From positions 1 to 14,661 of the forward strand of contig CAZOFY010000058.1 of the NCBI GenBank assembly GCA_964579245.1: a stretch of 14,661 nt of DNA, in the 5' to 3' direction. The translations under genes were made by a program, and so were the position numbers. Under the pieces are notes generated by a model. It ran no database searches. It was given only the letters and a program-made list of their open reading frames with translations, and had not been told where the DNA came from. Below, one piece after another: positions 8,127-14,505 of the stretch (position 1 is the first letter of the stretch; every line of letters starts with the position of its first letter). Source of the stretch: Firm-13 sp964579245 (lineage in GTDB: Bacteria > Bacillota > Clostridia > Saccharofermentanales > Saccharofermentanaceae).

Positions 8127-9140
8127 TTAAGTCAACTGATTCCGCCCGTTGTTCTTCGAAAAATACAGGTTATGATCTGCTTCTCGCACCATCGACTTTG
8201 CGTCCTTGCCGTGCTCAAACGCTGCCACACCGAGGCTGATGGTAAGCGGAATGGTAATGTCACCGGTTCGATAGGGGGATAATTCAAGGGTCGTACGCAG
8301 CCGCTCACCTAGTTCACGGGCGCCCTTCAGGTCGCTGTCGAGAAGGATCAAGGCATATTCATCCCCGCCGTAGCGGAAGGTGTAGTCAGAGGAGCGGATG
8401 CTGTCGCATAGGAAATGAGCGACATAGCGAATCACAGAATCGCCGATCAAATGACCGTAAGTATCGTTGACTTCCTTAAAATGATCGACATCAATCAGTA
8501 CGAGACAAAAGCTAGAATACACACCAAGGTTCTTTCTGCGGGCATAGGTGTGAACCATCTTCTGAAGGATGTCATAGAAATTTCTTCGGTTATAGAGGCC
8601 GGACAGTTCATCGATGATCGCCAATTCCTTGAGCTTCATATTGGCCATCTCCAGTTGTGCATTTACACGCTCGAGCTGCTGTTCGGCCTGCTTCAGAGCT
8701 GTAATGTCGCGAGATGTTCCCCAGGTGCCTACGATATTGCCGCAATCGTCATATAAAGGATACTTCGAGGCGGAAAACCAGACGGAAGTGCCATCTGGTT
8801 TGTCCCATTTCTCGATACGGCCGATGATGGGTTTTCCGGATTTCATAATCTTCTGCTCGTCGGCATAAGCCTGCCTGAAAAAATAGTCGGGATAAAAGTC
8901 CGCGTCCGATTTCCCAACCAGATCGGCCGGATTTTCAAGGCCGAGCTTCATAGCATGGGCTTTGCTGCTCAGACGAAAGACAGAATTCTGATCTTTGAAA
9001 TAAATCAGATCCTGCGAATTATCCATGATCGTACGAATCAATTGCGTATCAGACAGACGTTCGACCATACGATGATCGAACTCCGGAACAAGGGATGTAA
9101 ATGCTTCGCAGCTTGTTCCTTGTGATGAATCTGAAACCAT
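8127..9140 (-). CDS. PAS-GGDEF diguanylate cyclase (paralogue 1)
   Basis: This 337-aa cytoplasmic protein is predicted to make c-di-GMP from two GTP. A PAS sensor (about 30-150, including FSASKYPLYDD and GTWGTSRDIT) is followed by a coiled-coil signalling helix (about 148-175). The cyclase domain (about 176-337) has metal-binding Asp217 in LIDVDHF, active-site GGDEY at 258-262, and the inhibitory site RSSD at 249-252, five residues before it. All these features predict an active, feedback-inhibited enzyme. There is no signal peptide or membrane helix. GGAGG lies 4 nt before the ATG. It is about 60 % identical by eye over the shared region to the cyclase at 10785-11804, and the RT gene lies between them. 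The PAS ligand is unknown. Confidence 0.92.
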   Translation of the reverse strand: MVSDSSQGTSCEAFTSLVPEFDHRMVERLSDTQLIRTIMDNSQDLIYFKDQNSVFRLSSKAHAMKLGLENPADLVGKSDADFYPDYFFRQAYADEQKIMKSGKPIIGRIEKWDKPDGTSVWFSASKYPLYDDCGNIVGTWGTSRDITALKQAEQQLERVNAQLEMANMKLKELAIIDELSGLYNRRNFYDILQKMVHTYARRKNLGVYSSFCLVLIDVDHFKEVNDTYGHLIGDSVIRYVAHFLCDSIRSSDYTFRYGGDEYALILLDSDLKGARELGERLRTTLELSPYRTGDITIPLTISLGVAAFEHGKDAKSMVREADHNLYFSKNNGRNQLT

Positions 9141-9198
9141 AATGCCTCCGGTCGCGAAAGTAAGCCGAATAGCGAAAAAATATAGATACTCTGATTAA

Positions 9199-9228
9199 AT
9201 TATACGGCAACCAGAGGAAAATATCCAA
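9199..9228 (-). promoter_or_regulatory. candidate promoter of diguanylate cyclase 1
   Basis: On the minus strand TTGGAT (9223-9228) and a perfect TATAAT (9199-9204) are spaced by 18 bp. The predicted transcription start near 9192 gives a leader of about 50 nt. The promoter is divergent from the RT promoter about 100 bp away. Confidence 0.5.
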
Positions 9229-9236
9229 ATAAATAT

Positions 9237-9250
9237 ATCGCTAGAGCGAT
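9237..9250. repeat. palindromic site between the divergent cyclase and RT promoters
   Basis: ATCGCT-AG-AGCGAT has perfect 6-bp arms. The flanks TATA (9234-9237) and TATA (9253-9256) extend the symmetry imperfectly. It lies just upstream of the cyclase -35 and about 65 bp before the RT -10. It could be an operator shared by the two transcripts, or chance in an AT-rich spacer. Confidence 0.3.
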
Positions 9251-9310
9251 GTTATATACAGCCACGAACTTTTGTTGGTATCTGACGCCATTCATGGTTG
9301 AAAATTTTTG

Positions 9311-9319
9311 TGATATAAT
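9311..9319 (+). promoter_or_regulatory. extended -10 promoter of the RT leader RNA and RT gene
   Basis: TGATATAAT is a perfect extended -10 (TGn-TATAAT). The -35 region is poor (TTCATG at 9291-9296), as is common with extended -10 promoters. Transcription would start near 9326, exactly where the first strand of the long-range helix of the leader begins. Confidence 0.6.
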
Positions 9320-9325
9320 GAAAAA

Positions 9326-9515
9326 GTTACTTCGAATGATACATCATGTGCCGCCGACGGGGCGAAGCCCAAGTTAAGAAAAATCCTTGGCAGCGGATAA
9401 TTCGGGTTCAGTCCGGTATTGCATTTTGCAATTTCAAACGATTCTTCGAAGTGCCGAACGGTCGATTTCGTCGCATTGTGCGACAAATCGGCCGTCTCTT
9501 TTCAAGAGGATGAGA
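9326..9515 (+). ncRNA. structured leader or non-coding RNA upstream of the RT gene
   Basis: About 190 nt of untranslated RNA shows nested pairing. ACTTCGAA (9329-9336) pairs perfectly with TTCGAAGT (9445-9452), closing a domain. Inside it are GGGC-GAA-GCCC (9360-9370), possible CCGC/GCGG (9351-9354 with 9393-9396), and ATTGCA-TTT-TGCAAT (9418-9432). After it comes a 16-bp hairpin (9459-9475 with 9479-9494) with one bulged C at 9469, one G-U and a TTG loop. A 5-bp hairpin, CTCTT-TTC-AAGAG (9496-9508), ends the set. The RT ATG follows at 9541. Compensatory evidence is not available here. A cognate RNA for the RT is the favoured inference; a regulatory 5' UTR is the alternative. Confidence 0.6.
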
Positions 9516-9540
9516 GCTCAGATGCAACACAGGAGGTCGA

Positions 9541-10797
9541 ATGGACTTCGCAGCGTTTTTTCGTGAGCCGTGCGTCGCGGAATATCTGGAGAGAGAGATT
9601 ACAGACGCCGGATGTGACGGCCTGGCGCCGGATCGCGTGATTTCAATGACCACGAGCTTTCTTGCGGGAGATTATAAGCTTTCTGCGCCCCGGAAGACCC
9701 AAATCAGTAAGCTAGGTTCCCGGAAGAGGCGGGTCGTGTATGTTTTTCCCGATGAGGATCGTTTTATCCTCAAGCTCCTTCACTATGCGTTATCGCGCTG
9801 CGATTTGGGACTCGGACCGAACTGTCTGGCATTCCGTCCCGGGTTTTCGGCACAGGCCGCGTTTCGGCGGATGATCGCACAGGCGGATAGCGAATGCTGT
9901 TGCATTCGCGTCGATATTCGGGATTACTTCAACAGCATTCCGGTCGAATCTCTAGAGGAAACCATTCATCAGGCCTTGTCATTCTGCCCGGATGCCGAAA
10001 GGGCCGTGATTTCCGTGGTCAATAATCCTTGGGTGTTTGATGGCGATACACTGGTTCGGGATGACACCAAGGGAGCGATGGCGGGGATGCCGCTGTCACC
10101 TCTGCTTGCAAATCTTTACCTCGTCGATTTTGACGAGAAGGCATGCCGATTAGGCACCGCTTATGCCCGTTATTCGGATGATGTGATCGTCTTCTGCGGG
10201 CCTGACAGGGCAGAAGCGGTTCTGTCTGCCATGAGCGATATGCTATCCGCCAAGGGACTGATCCTGAACACGGAAAAAACGCGCATTTCCGCTCCCGGCG
10301 AACCCTGGGACTTTGTCGGCTTCTCCTATTCCGATGGAGTGATAGACCTGTCCGACGCAGCCGTTCAGAAGATGAAGGGCAAGATTTCACGTGCAGCCAG
10401 ACGACTCTATCGTTGGAAGGTCGCAAAGGGCGCCACGACCGAGCGTGCGGTTCGCGCTATGATCCGGAAATTCGACTATAAATTCTTCGGCACGGGAGCG
10501 GACGACGAGGATTTGACATGGAGCAGATGGTACTTTCCTACGATCACACGGGTCGACGGCCTGTCAGAGATCGACCGGTATTTTCAGGAGTGGGCGAGAT
10601 ACTTGTCCTCAGGGCGCCACACGAAGAAGAACTATTCCGAGGTCTCATACCAGAAAATGAAGGAATGGGGCTACGTTCCGTTGGTTTCCGTTTTCTATAA
10701 AAGAGCGCGAGACCCTGCGGCCTCGCGGGCGGCCAGGATCAGGACGGCAAAAGAAAAGGCTCTTTCCATAGAGCCCGGACCGGATCAAGTTACTTGA
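9541..10797 (+). CDS. reverse transcriptase of unassigned, possibly defence-associated, group
   Basis: This 418-aa RNA-directed DNA polymerase shows the RT motifs in order: KRRVVYVFPDED (62-73), FRPGFSAQ (98-105), motif A RVDIRDYFNSI with catalytic Asp125, motif B GAMAGMPLSPLLANLYL (178-194), motif C YSDD (211-214), motif D GLILNTEKTRI (239-249) and motif E FVGFSYSDG (258-266). A thumb of about 270-320 follows. A C-terminal extension contains WSRWYFPTIT, GRHTKKNY and GYVPLVSVFYK (about 327-387). There is no maturase, HNH endonuclease, nitrilase, integrase or Cas1 domain, and no retron VTG motif. AGGAGG lies 4 nt before the ATG. A structured leader precedes it and two cyclase genes flank it. 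It is complete and apparently functional. The subgroup, among UG/DRT, group II-like or other RTs, cannot be set by eye. Confidence 0.93.
   Translation: MDFAAFFREPCVAEYLEREITDAGCDGLAPDRVISMTTSFLAGDYKLSAPRKTQISKLGSRKRRVVYVFPDEDRFILKLLHYALSRCDLGLGPNCLAFRPGFSAQAAFRRMIAQADSECCCIRVDIRDYFNSIPVESLEETIHQALSFCPDAERAVISVVNNPWVFDGDTLVRDDTKGAMAGMPLSPLLANLYLVDFDEKACRLGTAYARYSDDVIVFCGPDRAEAVLSAMSDMLSAKGLILNTEKTRISAPGEPWDFVGFSYSDGVIDLSDAAVQKMKGKISRAARRLYRWKVAKGATTERAVRAMIRKFDYKFFGTGADDEDLTWSRWYFPTITRVDGLSEIDRYFQEWARYLSSGRHTKKNYSEVSYQKMKEWGYVPLVSVFYKRARDPAASRAARIRTAKEKALSIEPGPDQVT
10749..10775 (-). terminator. terminator of diguanylate cyclase 2, inside the RT coding region
   Basis: On the minus strand GGCTCT (10775-10770) pairs with AGAGCC (10763-10758) around a 6-nt loop, and TTTTCTTTT follows at once (10757-10749). 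It lies 10 bp past the cyclase stop at 10785. The same bases encode the last part of the RT (near KEKALSIEP). Confidence 0.75.
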
Positions 10798-10798
10798 T
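10784..10798. repeat. 15-bp palindrome holding both convergent stop codons
   Basis: ATCAAGT-T-ACTTGAT is perfectly symmetric. The plus strand ends the RT with Q-V-T-stop (TGA 10795-10797). The minus strand ends the cyclase with Q-V-T-stop (TGA 10787-10785). The two genes overlap by 13 bp. Confidence 0.9.
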
Positions 10799-11804
10799 TA
10801 CGGCCTCTTCTCTTCGATTCATATAAATTATGATCCGCTTCATGGACCAACAACCGGACATTCTTATCAGGATCGTATGCCGCGACCCCGATACTCAACG
10901 TCAGCGGGATTCTCAGGTCCTTCCCGGTATAGGGAGAATTCTCAACAATCTGACACAGCTTCGCGCAAAAGACTCGTGATTCTTCTAAGGTGCTATCGAA
11001 GAAAAGGATAGAAAACTCGTCACCGCCGTATCGAAAAGCGAAGTCTGACGCCCGGATATTCGTCGTTAACAGGTCTGCAACATGTCGGATCACGGCGTCG
11101 CCGGTGACATGTCCGTATGTGTCATTGACGGCCTTGAAAGAATCGACATCAATAATCGCAAGACAAAATCCAATTTCAATGCCCGCACTATTGCGTCGCA
11201 TATACGCTCGGGACATCTTGTTCAGAACATCATAAAAATTCCGTCGATTATACAGGCCGGACAGATCGTCAATGATCGACAACTCCTTAAGCTTTGCGTT
11301 TGCTTCGGCCAGCTTTGCGTTAACGCGCTCTAATTCCTGTTCTGTCTCCTTCAGCCCGGTGATGTTCCTTGAGGTTCCCCAGGTTCCGACCACATCGCCC
11401 TTGTCTCCATAAAGAGGGTACTTCGAAGCCGAAAACCATACGACCGTGCCGTCTTCCTTCTCAAGCTTCTCGACGCGCCCGATGATCGGTTCGCCTGTCG
11501 ACATGATGCGTTGCTCATCTTCGAGCGCAGCCAGAAAGAACTTTCCCGGATAAAAGTCCCGATCACTCTTGCCCATCAGCTCCTTCGGGTCCGAGACGCC
11601 GAACTGGTTTGCGTGAGCTTTGCTGTTCAGGATGAAACGGGACTGACAGTCCTTAAAATATATCGTATCCTGCGAATTATCCAGAATGGTGCGCAAGATC
11701 TGTGTATCAGAGAGCTTGCCAAGCCATTTACCTCCGCCAGTAGCTTCGCAAGCTGCGCCGACGGTCTGCGCTATGTATTCACTATTTGTGGGATCTGCGC
11801 TCAT
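10785..11804 (-). CDS. PAS-GGDEF diguanylate cyclase (paralogue 2)
   Basis: This 339-aa cytoplasmic protein is predicted to make c-di-GMP. A PAS domain (about 32-152) is followed by a coiled-coil linker (about 150-177) and a GGDEF domain. The latter has Asp219 in AIIDVDSF, the active site GGDEF at 260-264, and the inhibitory RASD at 251-254. It is collinear with the cyclase at 8127-9140 from residue 31 on, and the N-terminal 30 residues differ. Both PAS domains keep FSASKYPLY and GTWGTSR, so they may sense the same cue. GGAGG lies 4 nt before the ATG. It has a good promoter and a terminator embedded in the neighbouring RT gene. It is divergent from the polyamine genes. Confidence 0.93.
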   Translation of the reverse strand: MSADPTNSEYIAQTVGAACEATGGGKWLGKLSDTQILRTILDNSQDTIYFKDCQSRFILNSKAHANQFGVSDPKELMGKSDRDFYPGKFFLAALEDEQRIMSTGEPIIGRVEKLEKEDGTVVWFSASKYPLYGDKGDVVGTWGTSRNITGLKETEQELERVNAKLAEANAKLKELSIIDDLSGLYNRRNFYDVLNKMSRAYMRRNSAGIEIGFCLAIIDVDSFKAVNDTYGHVTGDAVIRHVADLLTTNIRASDFAFRYGGDEFSILFFDSTLEESRVFCAKLCQIVENSPYTGKDLRIPLTLSIGVAAYDPDKNVRLLVHEADHNLYESKRRGRNQVT

Positions 11805-11823
11805 ATGGCCTCCGTTTGATTCC

Positions 11824-11846
11824 GCGACAAGAAAACGTTTCGTCGC
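11824..11846. promoter_or_regulatory. operator-like inverted repeat at the start of cyclase 2 transcription
   Basis: GCGAC (11824-11828) and GTCGC (11842-11846) flank GAAA-ACG-TTTC (11831-11841). This makes a 23-bp inverted repeat with a 2-nt bulge. Its centre resembles LacI/CcpA-family operator cores (AACGTT), and it lies just downstream of the predicted transcription start. It could equally form a leader hairpin. Confidence 0.4.
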
Positions 11847-11853
11847 TCATACT

Positions 11854-11882
11854 ATTATATCTTCTTTTCCACAGAAAAACAA
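11854..11882 (-). promoter_or_regulatory. promoter of diguanylate cyclase 2
   Basis: On the minus strand TTGTTT (11877-11882) and a perfect TATAAT (11854-11859) are spaced by 17 bp. The predicted start is near 11847, giving a leader of about 43 nt. Confidence 0.6.
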
Positions 11883-11907
11883 AACAGATTCAGGATAAAA
11901 TATCCCT

Positions 11908-11935
11908 TTGATTGCATCACGAAAGTTGTTATGAT
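11908..11935 (+). promoter_or_regulatory. promoter of the polyamine gene pair
   Basis: TTGATT (11908-11913) and TATGAT (11930-11935) are spaced by 16 bp. The -10 is extended by TGT directly before it. Transcription would start near 11942, leaving a leader of about 98 nt. The leader contains the small hairpin ATCCGC-TGTC-GCGGAT at 11968-11983. Confidence 0.6.
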
Positions 11936-12039
11936 ATGATTCAGATTCTCATAAAATTATGCGATTTATCCGCTGTCGCGGATCATTGGATACGGTACAA
12001 ACGAACCGGCGTCCATCACTATCTGAGGAGGATTTGAAT

Positions 12040-13239
12040 ATGGGAAAGGCCTTGATTATCGGATGCGGCGGAGTCTCGGGCGTAGCCATCCACAAATGCT
12101 GCCAGAACAGCAATGTCTTCGAGGAGATTCTGATAGCCAGCCGTACAAAATCAAAGTGCGACGCTCTGAAGGAGAAGCTCTCCGGCGGGAAGACGAAGAT
12201 ATCGACCGCACAGGTCGATGCCGATAGCGTAGAGGAACTGATTTCTTTGATCGAATCCTTCCGGCCGGATGTCGTCCTGAATCTGGCTCTGCCTTATCAG
12301 GATTTGACGATTATGGATGCCTGTCTTGCCACGAAGACAAACTATGTCGACACGGCCAATTACGAGCCGACCGACACGGCGAAATTCGAATATTCCTGGC
12401 AATGGGCGTATCGTGAACGCTTCGAGAAAGCCGGAATCACGGCCCTTCTCGGCAGCGGCTTCGATCCCGGCGTCACCGGCGTTTTCTCAGCCTACGCTCT
12501 GAAGCACTATTTCGACGAGATCCACGAGATTGATATTCTTGATGCGAATGCCGGCGATCACGGTTATCCTTTCGCGACGAACTTCAACCCCGAGATCAAT
12601 ATCCGTGAAGTCACAGCTAAGGGAAGCTACTGGGAGAACGGTGCCTGGGTCGAGACAGAGCCGATGGAGATCAAGCGTGTCTATGATTTTGCCGAGATCG
12701 GACAGAAGGATATGTATCTTCTGCACCACGAAGAGCTTGAATCTCTGGCCCTGAATATCCCCGGCATCAAGCGAATCCGCTTTTTCATGACCTTTGGGCA
12801 GAGCTATCTGACGCACCTGAAATGTCTCGAAAACGTCGGCATGACTTCGATCGAGCCGATCGATTTTCAAGGGCAAAAGATCGTGCCGCTTCAATTTCTG
12901 AAGGCGGTCCTACCCGATCCGGCTTCGCTCGGACCTCGTACCGTCGGCAAAACGAATATCGGATGTATTTTCAAGGGAGTCAAGGACGGCGTAGAGAAGA
13001 CCTACTACGTCTATAATGTATGCGACCATCAGGAATGCTACCGCGAGGTCGGCTCCCAGGCCATCTCATATACGACCGGCGTACCGGCGATGATCGGTGC
13101 GATGCTCGTCATGAACGGCACATGGAAGAAGCCCGGCGTCTATAACGTCGAGGAGTTCGATCCGGATCCGTATATGGATGCGTTAAATCAATGGGGTCTT
13201 CCTTGGAAAGAAGATTTCGCCCCTGACCTGGTAGATTGA
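12040..13239 (+). CDS. carboxynorspermidine/carboxyspermidine dehydrogenase
   Basis: This 399-aa NADPH-dependent enzyme of the saccharopine dehydrogenase superfamily joins L-aspartate beta-semialdehyde to putrescine or diaminopropane, giving carboxyspermidine or carboxynorspermidine. The Rossmann loop is visible as IIGCGGVSG (residues 6-14). The family segments NYVDTANYEPTD and LLGSGFDPGVTGVFSAYA follow, and the C-terminal half carries GVKDG and SQAISYTTGVPA. The start at 12040 is chosen because GAGGAGG lies 8 nt before it; an in-frame ATG at 11959 lies inside the predicted leader and would add 27 residues without a ribosome site. Length matches the family. The partner decarboxylase follows at 2 bp, confirming the pathway. 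Confidence 0.92.
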   Translation: MGKALIIGCGGVSGVAIHKCCQNSNVFEEILIASRTKSKCDALKEKLSGGKTKISTAQVDADSVEELISLIESFRPDVVLNLALPYQDLTIMDACLATKTNYVDTANYEPTDTAKFEYSWQWAYRERFEKAGITALLGSGFDPGVTGVFSAYALKHYFDEIHEIDILDANAGDHGYPFATNFNPEINIREVTAKGSYWENGAWVETEPMEIKRVYDFAEIGQKDMYLLHHEELESLALNIPGIKRIRFFMTFGQSYLTHLKCLENVGMTSIEPIDFQGQKIVPLQFLKAVLPDPASLGPRTVGKTNIGCIFKGVKDGVEKTYYVYNVCDHQECYREVGSQAISYTTGVPAMIGAMLVMNGTWKKPGVYNVEEFDPDPYMDALNQWGLPWKEDFAPDLVD

Positions 13240-13241
13240 TC

Positions 13242-14378
13242 ATGGAGCCGGACTTCGATATTTTCGGACTACCGACACCGTTCTATGCGGTCGACGAGAG
13301 GCTCTTGACAGCGAACCTTGCGTGTTTACGGCGTGTGGCCGACGAGGCCGGATGCCATGTGCTCCTGGCGCAGAAGGCATTCTCGATGTTTTCGATGTAC
13401 CCGCTGATCGGACAATACCTTGACGGCACAACGGCAAGCGGACTTTTCGAGGCGCGACTCGGGAAGGAAGAGATGGGCAAAGAGACGCACATTTTCTCGC
13501 CTGCCTATCGTGACGGTGAATTCGAAGATATCCTCGAAATCTGCGATCATATCAGCTTCAATTCCTTCTCCCAGTGGGAGAAGTTCCGCTCGCGTGCACT
13601 TGCTTCCGGGAAATCTTGCGGTATGCGAGTGAATCCCGAGCATTCGACGCAGGATCACGGTATTTATGATCCTTGTGCGGCAGGTTCGCGCCTCGGCGTA
13701 ACCGCTGCGGAGTTCCGGGAAGATCAGATCGAAGGGCTCGAAGGCCTCCATTTCCACACCCTTTGCGAACAGAATTCCGATGCCTTTGAAGAGACGGCCG
13801 AAGCATTCGAGCAGAGATTCGGTCGATACCTGCACGGTATGAAATGGCTGAATGTTGGCGGCGGTCATCACATCACCAGAAAAGACTATGATGCCGAGCG
13901 ATTCGTTCGCGTCGTCCGGCGTCTTCGCGAAAAATACGACGTCGAGATCTATGTCGAGCCGGGCGAGGCCGTGGCGCTGAACGCAGGCTATCTCGTCTCG
14001 GAGGTTGTGGATGTGATCCGTAACGGGACTGATATTGCGATTTTAGATACATCTGCGGCATGCCACATGCCGGATGTCCTCGAGATGCCCTATCGGCCGC
14101 GCATCATTGATGCCGGAGAACCGGGCGAGCGAGCCCATACCTACCGACTCGGCGGGCCGACGTGCCTGGCGGGGGATGTTATCGGCGACTATTCCTTCGA
14201 TCGCCCGCTTGTGCCCGGAGATCGGCTGATCTTTTGCGACATGGCGATCTATTCGATGGTCAAGAACAACACCTTCAACGGAATGCCACTGCCGGCGATC
14301 GCGAAGATTGGCCTTGACGGGGCGTTGACACTTGTGAAGAACTTCGGGTACGAGGAATTCAAAGGACGGCTGTCGTAA
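13242..14378 (+). CDS. nspC: carboxynorspermidine/carboxyspermidine decarboxylase
   Basis: This 378-aa PLP enzyme of the alanine-racemase-fold decarboxylases removes CO2 from the product of the preceding enzyme to give spermidine or norspermidine. The PLP lysine is in LLAQKAFS (Lys45). Further motifs are HFHTLCEQ, the glycine loop NVGGGHH, VEPGEA, CHMPDVLEMPYRP, and the active-site cysteine in GGPTCLAGD. Length matches NspC. It starts 2 bp after the dehydrogenase stop. No clear ribosome binding site is seen, so translational coupling is likely. A TTG at 13236, overlapping that stop, is an alternative start adding two residues. Putrescine, and so spermidine, is the likelier substrate in a gut-type Firmicute, but that is an inference. 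Confidence 0.94.
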   Translation: MEPDFDIFGLPTPFYAVDERLLTANLACLRRVADEAGCHVLLAQKAFSMFSMYPLIGQYLDGTTASGLFEARLGKEEMGKETHIFSPAYRDGEFEDILEICDHISFNSFSQWEKFRSRALASGKSCGMRVNPEHSTQDHGIYDPCAAGSRLGVTAAEFREDQIEGLEGLHFHTLCEQNSDAFEETAEAFEQRFGRYLHGMKWLNVGGGHHITRKDYDAERFVRVVRRLREKYDVEIYVEPGEAVALNAGYLVSEVVDVIRNGTDIAILDTSAACHMPDVLEMPYRPRIIDAGEPGERAHTYRLGGPTCLAGDVIGDYSFDRPLVPGDRLIFCDMAIYSMVKNNTFNGMPLPAIAKIGLDGALTLVKNFGYEEFKGRLS

Positions 14379-14397
14379 GCTCGCTTAGCGTCGACAG
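14370..14397 (+). terminator. weak hairpin over the nspC stop codon
   Basis: CTGTCG (14370-14375) pairs with CGACAG (14392-14397). Inside it, TAAGC and GCTTA (14376-14387) form a second helix. The following GCTTTAGC is a poor T tract. It may be a terminator of low efficiency or an mRNA-end stem. No better candidate follows nspC. Confidence 0.3.
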
Positions 14398-14440
14398 GCT
14401 TTAGCAGGATGAGTGTGTTTTCACGGTTAGCTGATTTATA

Positions 14441-14460
14441 GGGCCTGTCTCAAAATGACT
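14441..14460 (+). mobile_element. possible insertion-sequence end
   Basis: GGGCCTGTCTCAAAATGACT recalls the terminal inverted repeats of many Gram-positive insertion sequences, which begin GGG-x-x-TGTCTCAAAA. No transposase is present within the window and no matching second end or target duplication can be seen. If it is real, the element lies to the right, beyond the edge. The resemblance is from memory only. Confidence 0.25.
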
Positions 14461-14505
14461 TGTAACTCAAGCCGGATGAGGCAGCTTTTTTCTGCTGAAT
14501 AGATC

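Noticed and set aside
9401..9416. A T-arm-like piece (TCGG-GTTCAGT-CCGG), hinting at a tRNA
   Set aside because: The loop lacks the conserved A and no acceptor, D or anticodon arms surround it.
9292..9486. A 64-codon minus-strand open frame across the RT leader
   Set aside because: No ribosome site, and it lies over the structured leader, which explains the region better.
9326..10797. Retron (msr-msd plus RT)
   Set aside because: The RT lacks the retron VTG motif and I see no a1/a2 inverted repeats with the branching guanosine context; the leader differs from the retron layout.
9326..10797. Group II intron
   Set aside because: No recognisable domain V or intron boundaries, and the protein has no maturase-X or HNH segment.
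13326..13871. A 181-codon open frame antisense to nspC
   Set aside because: It is a shadow of the strongly recognisable nspC frame and has no start signals.
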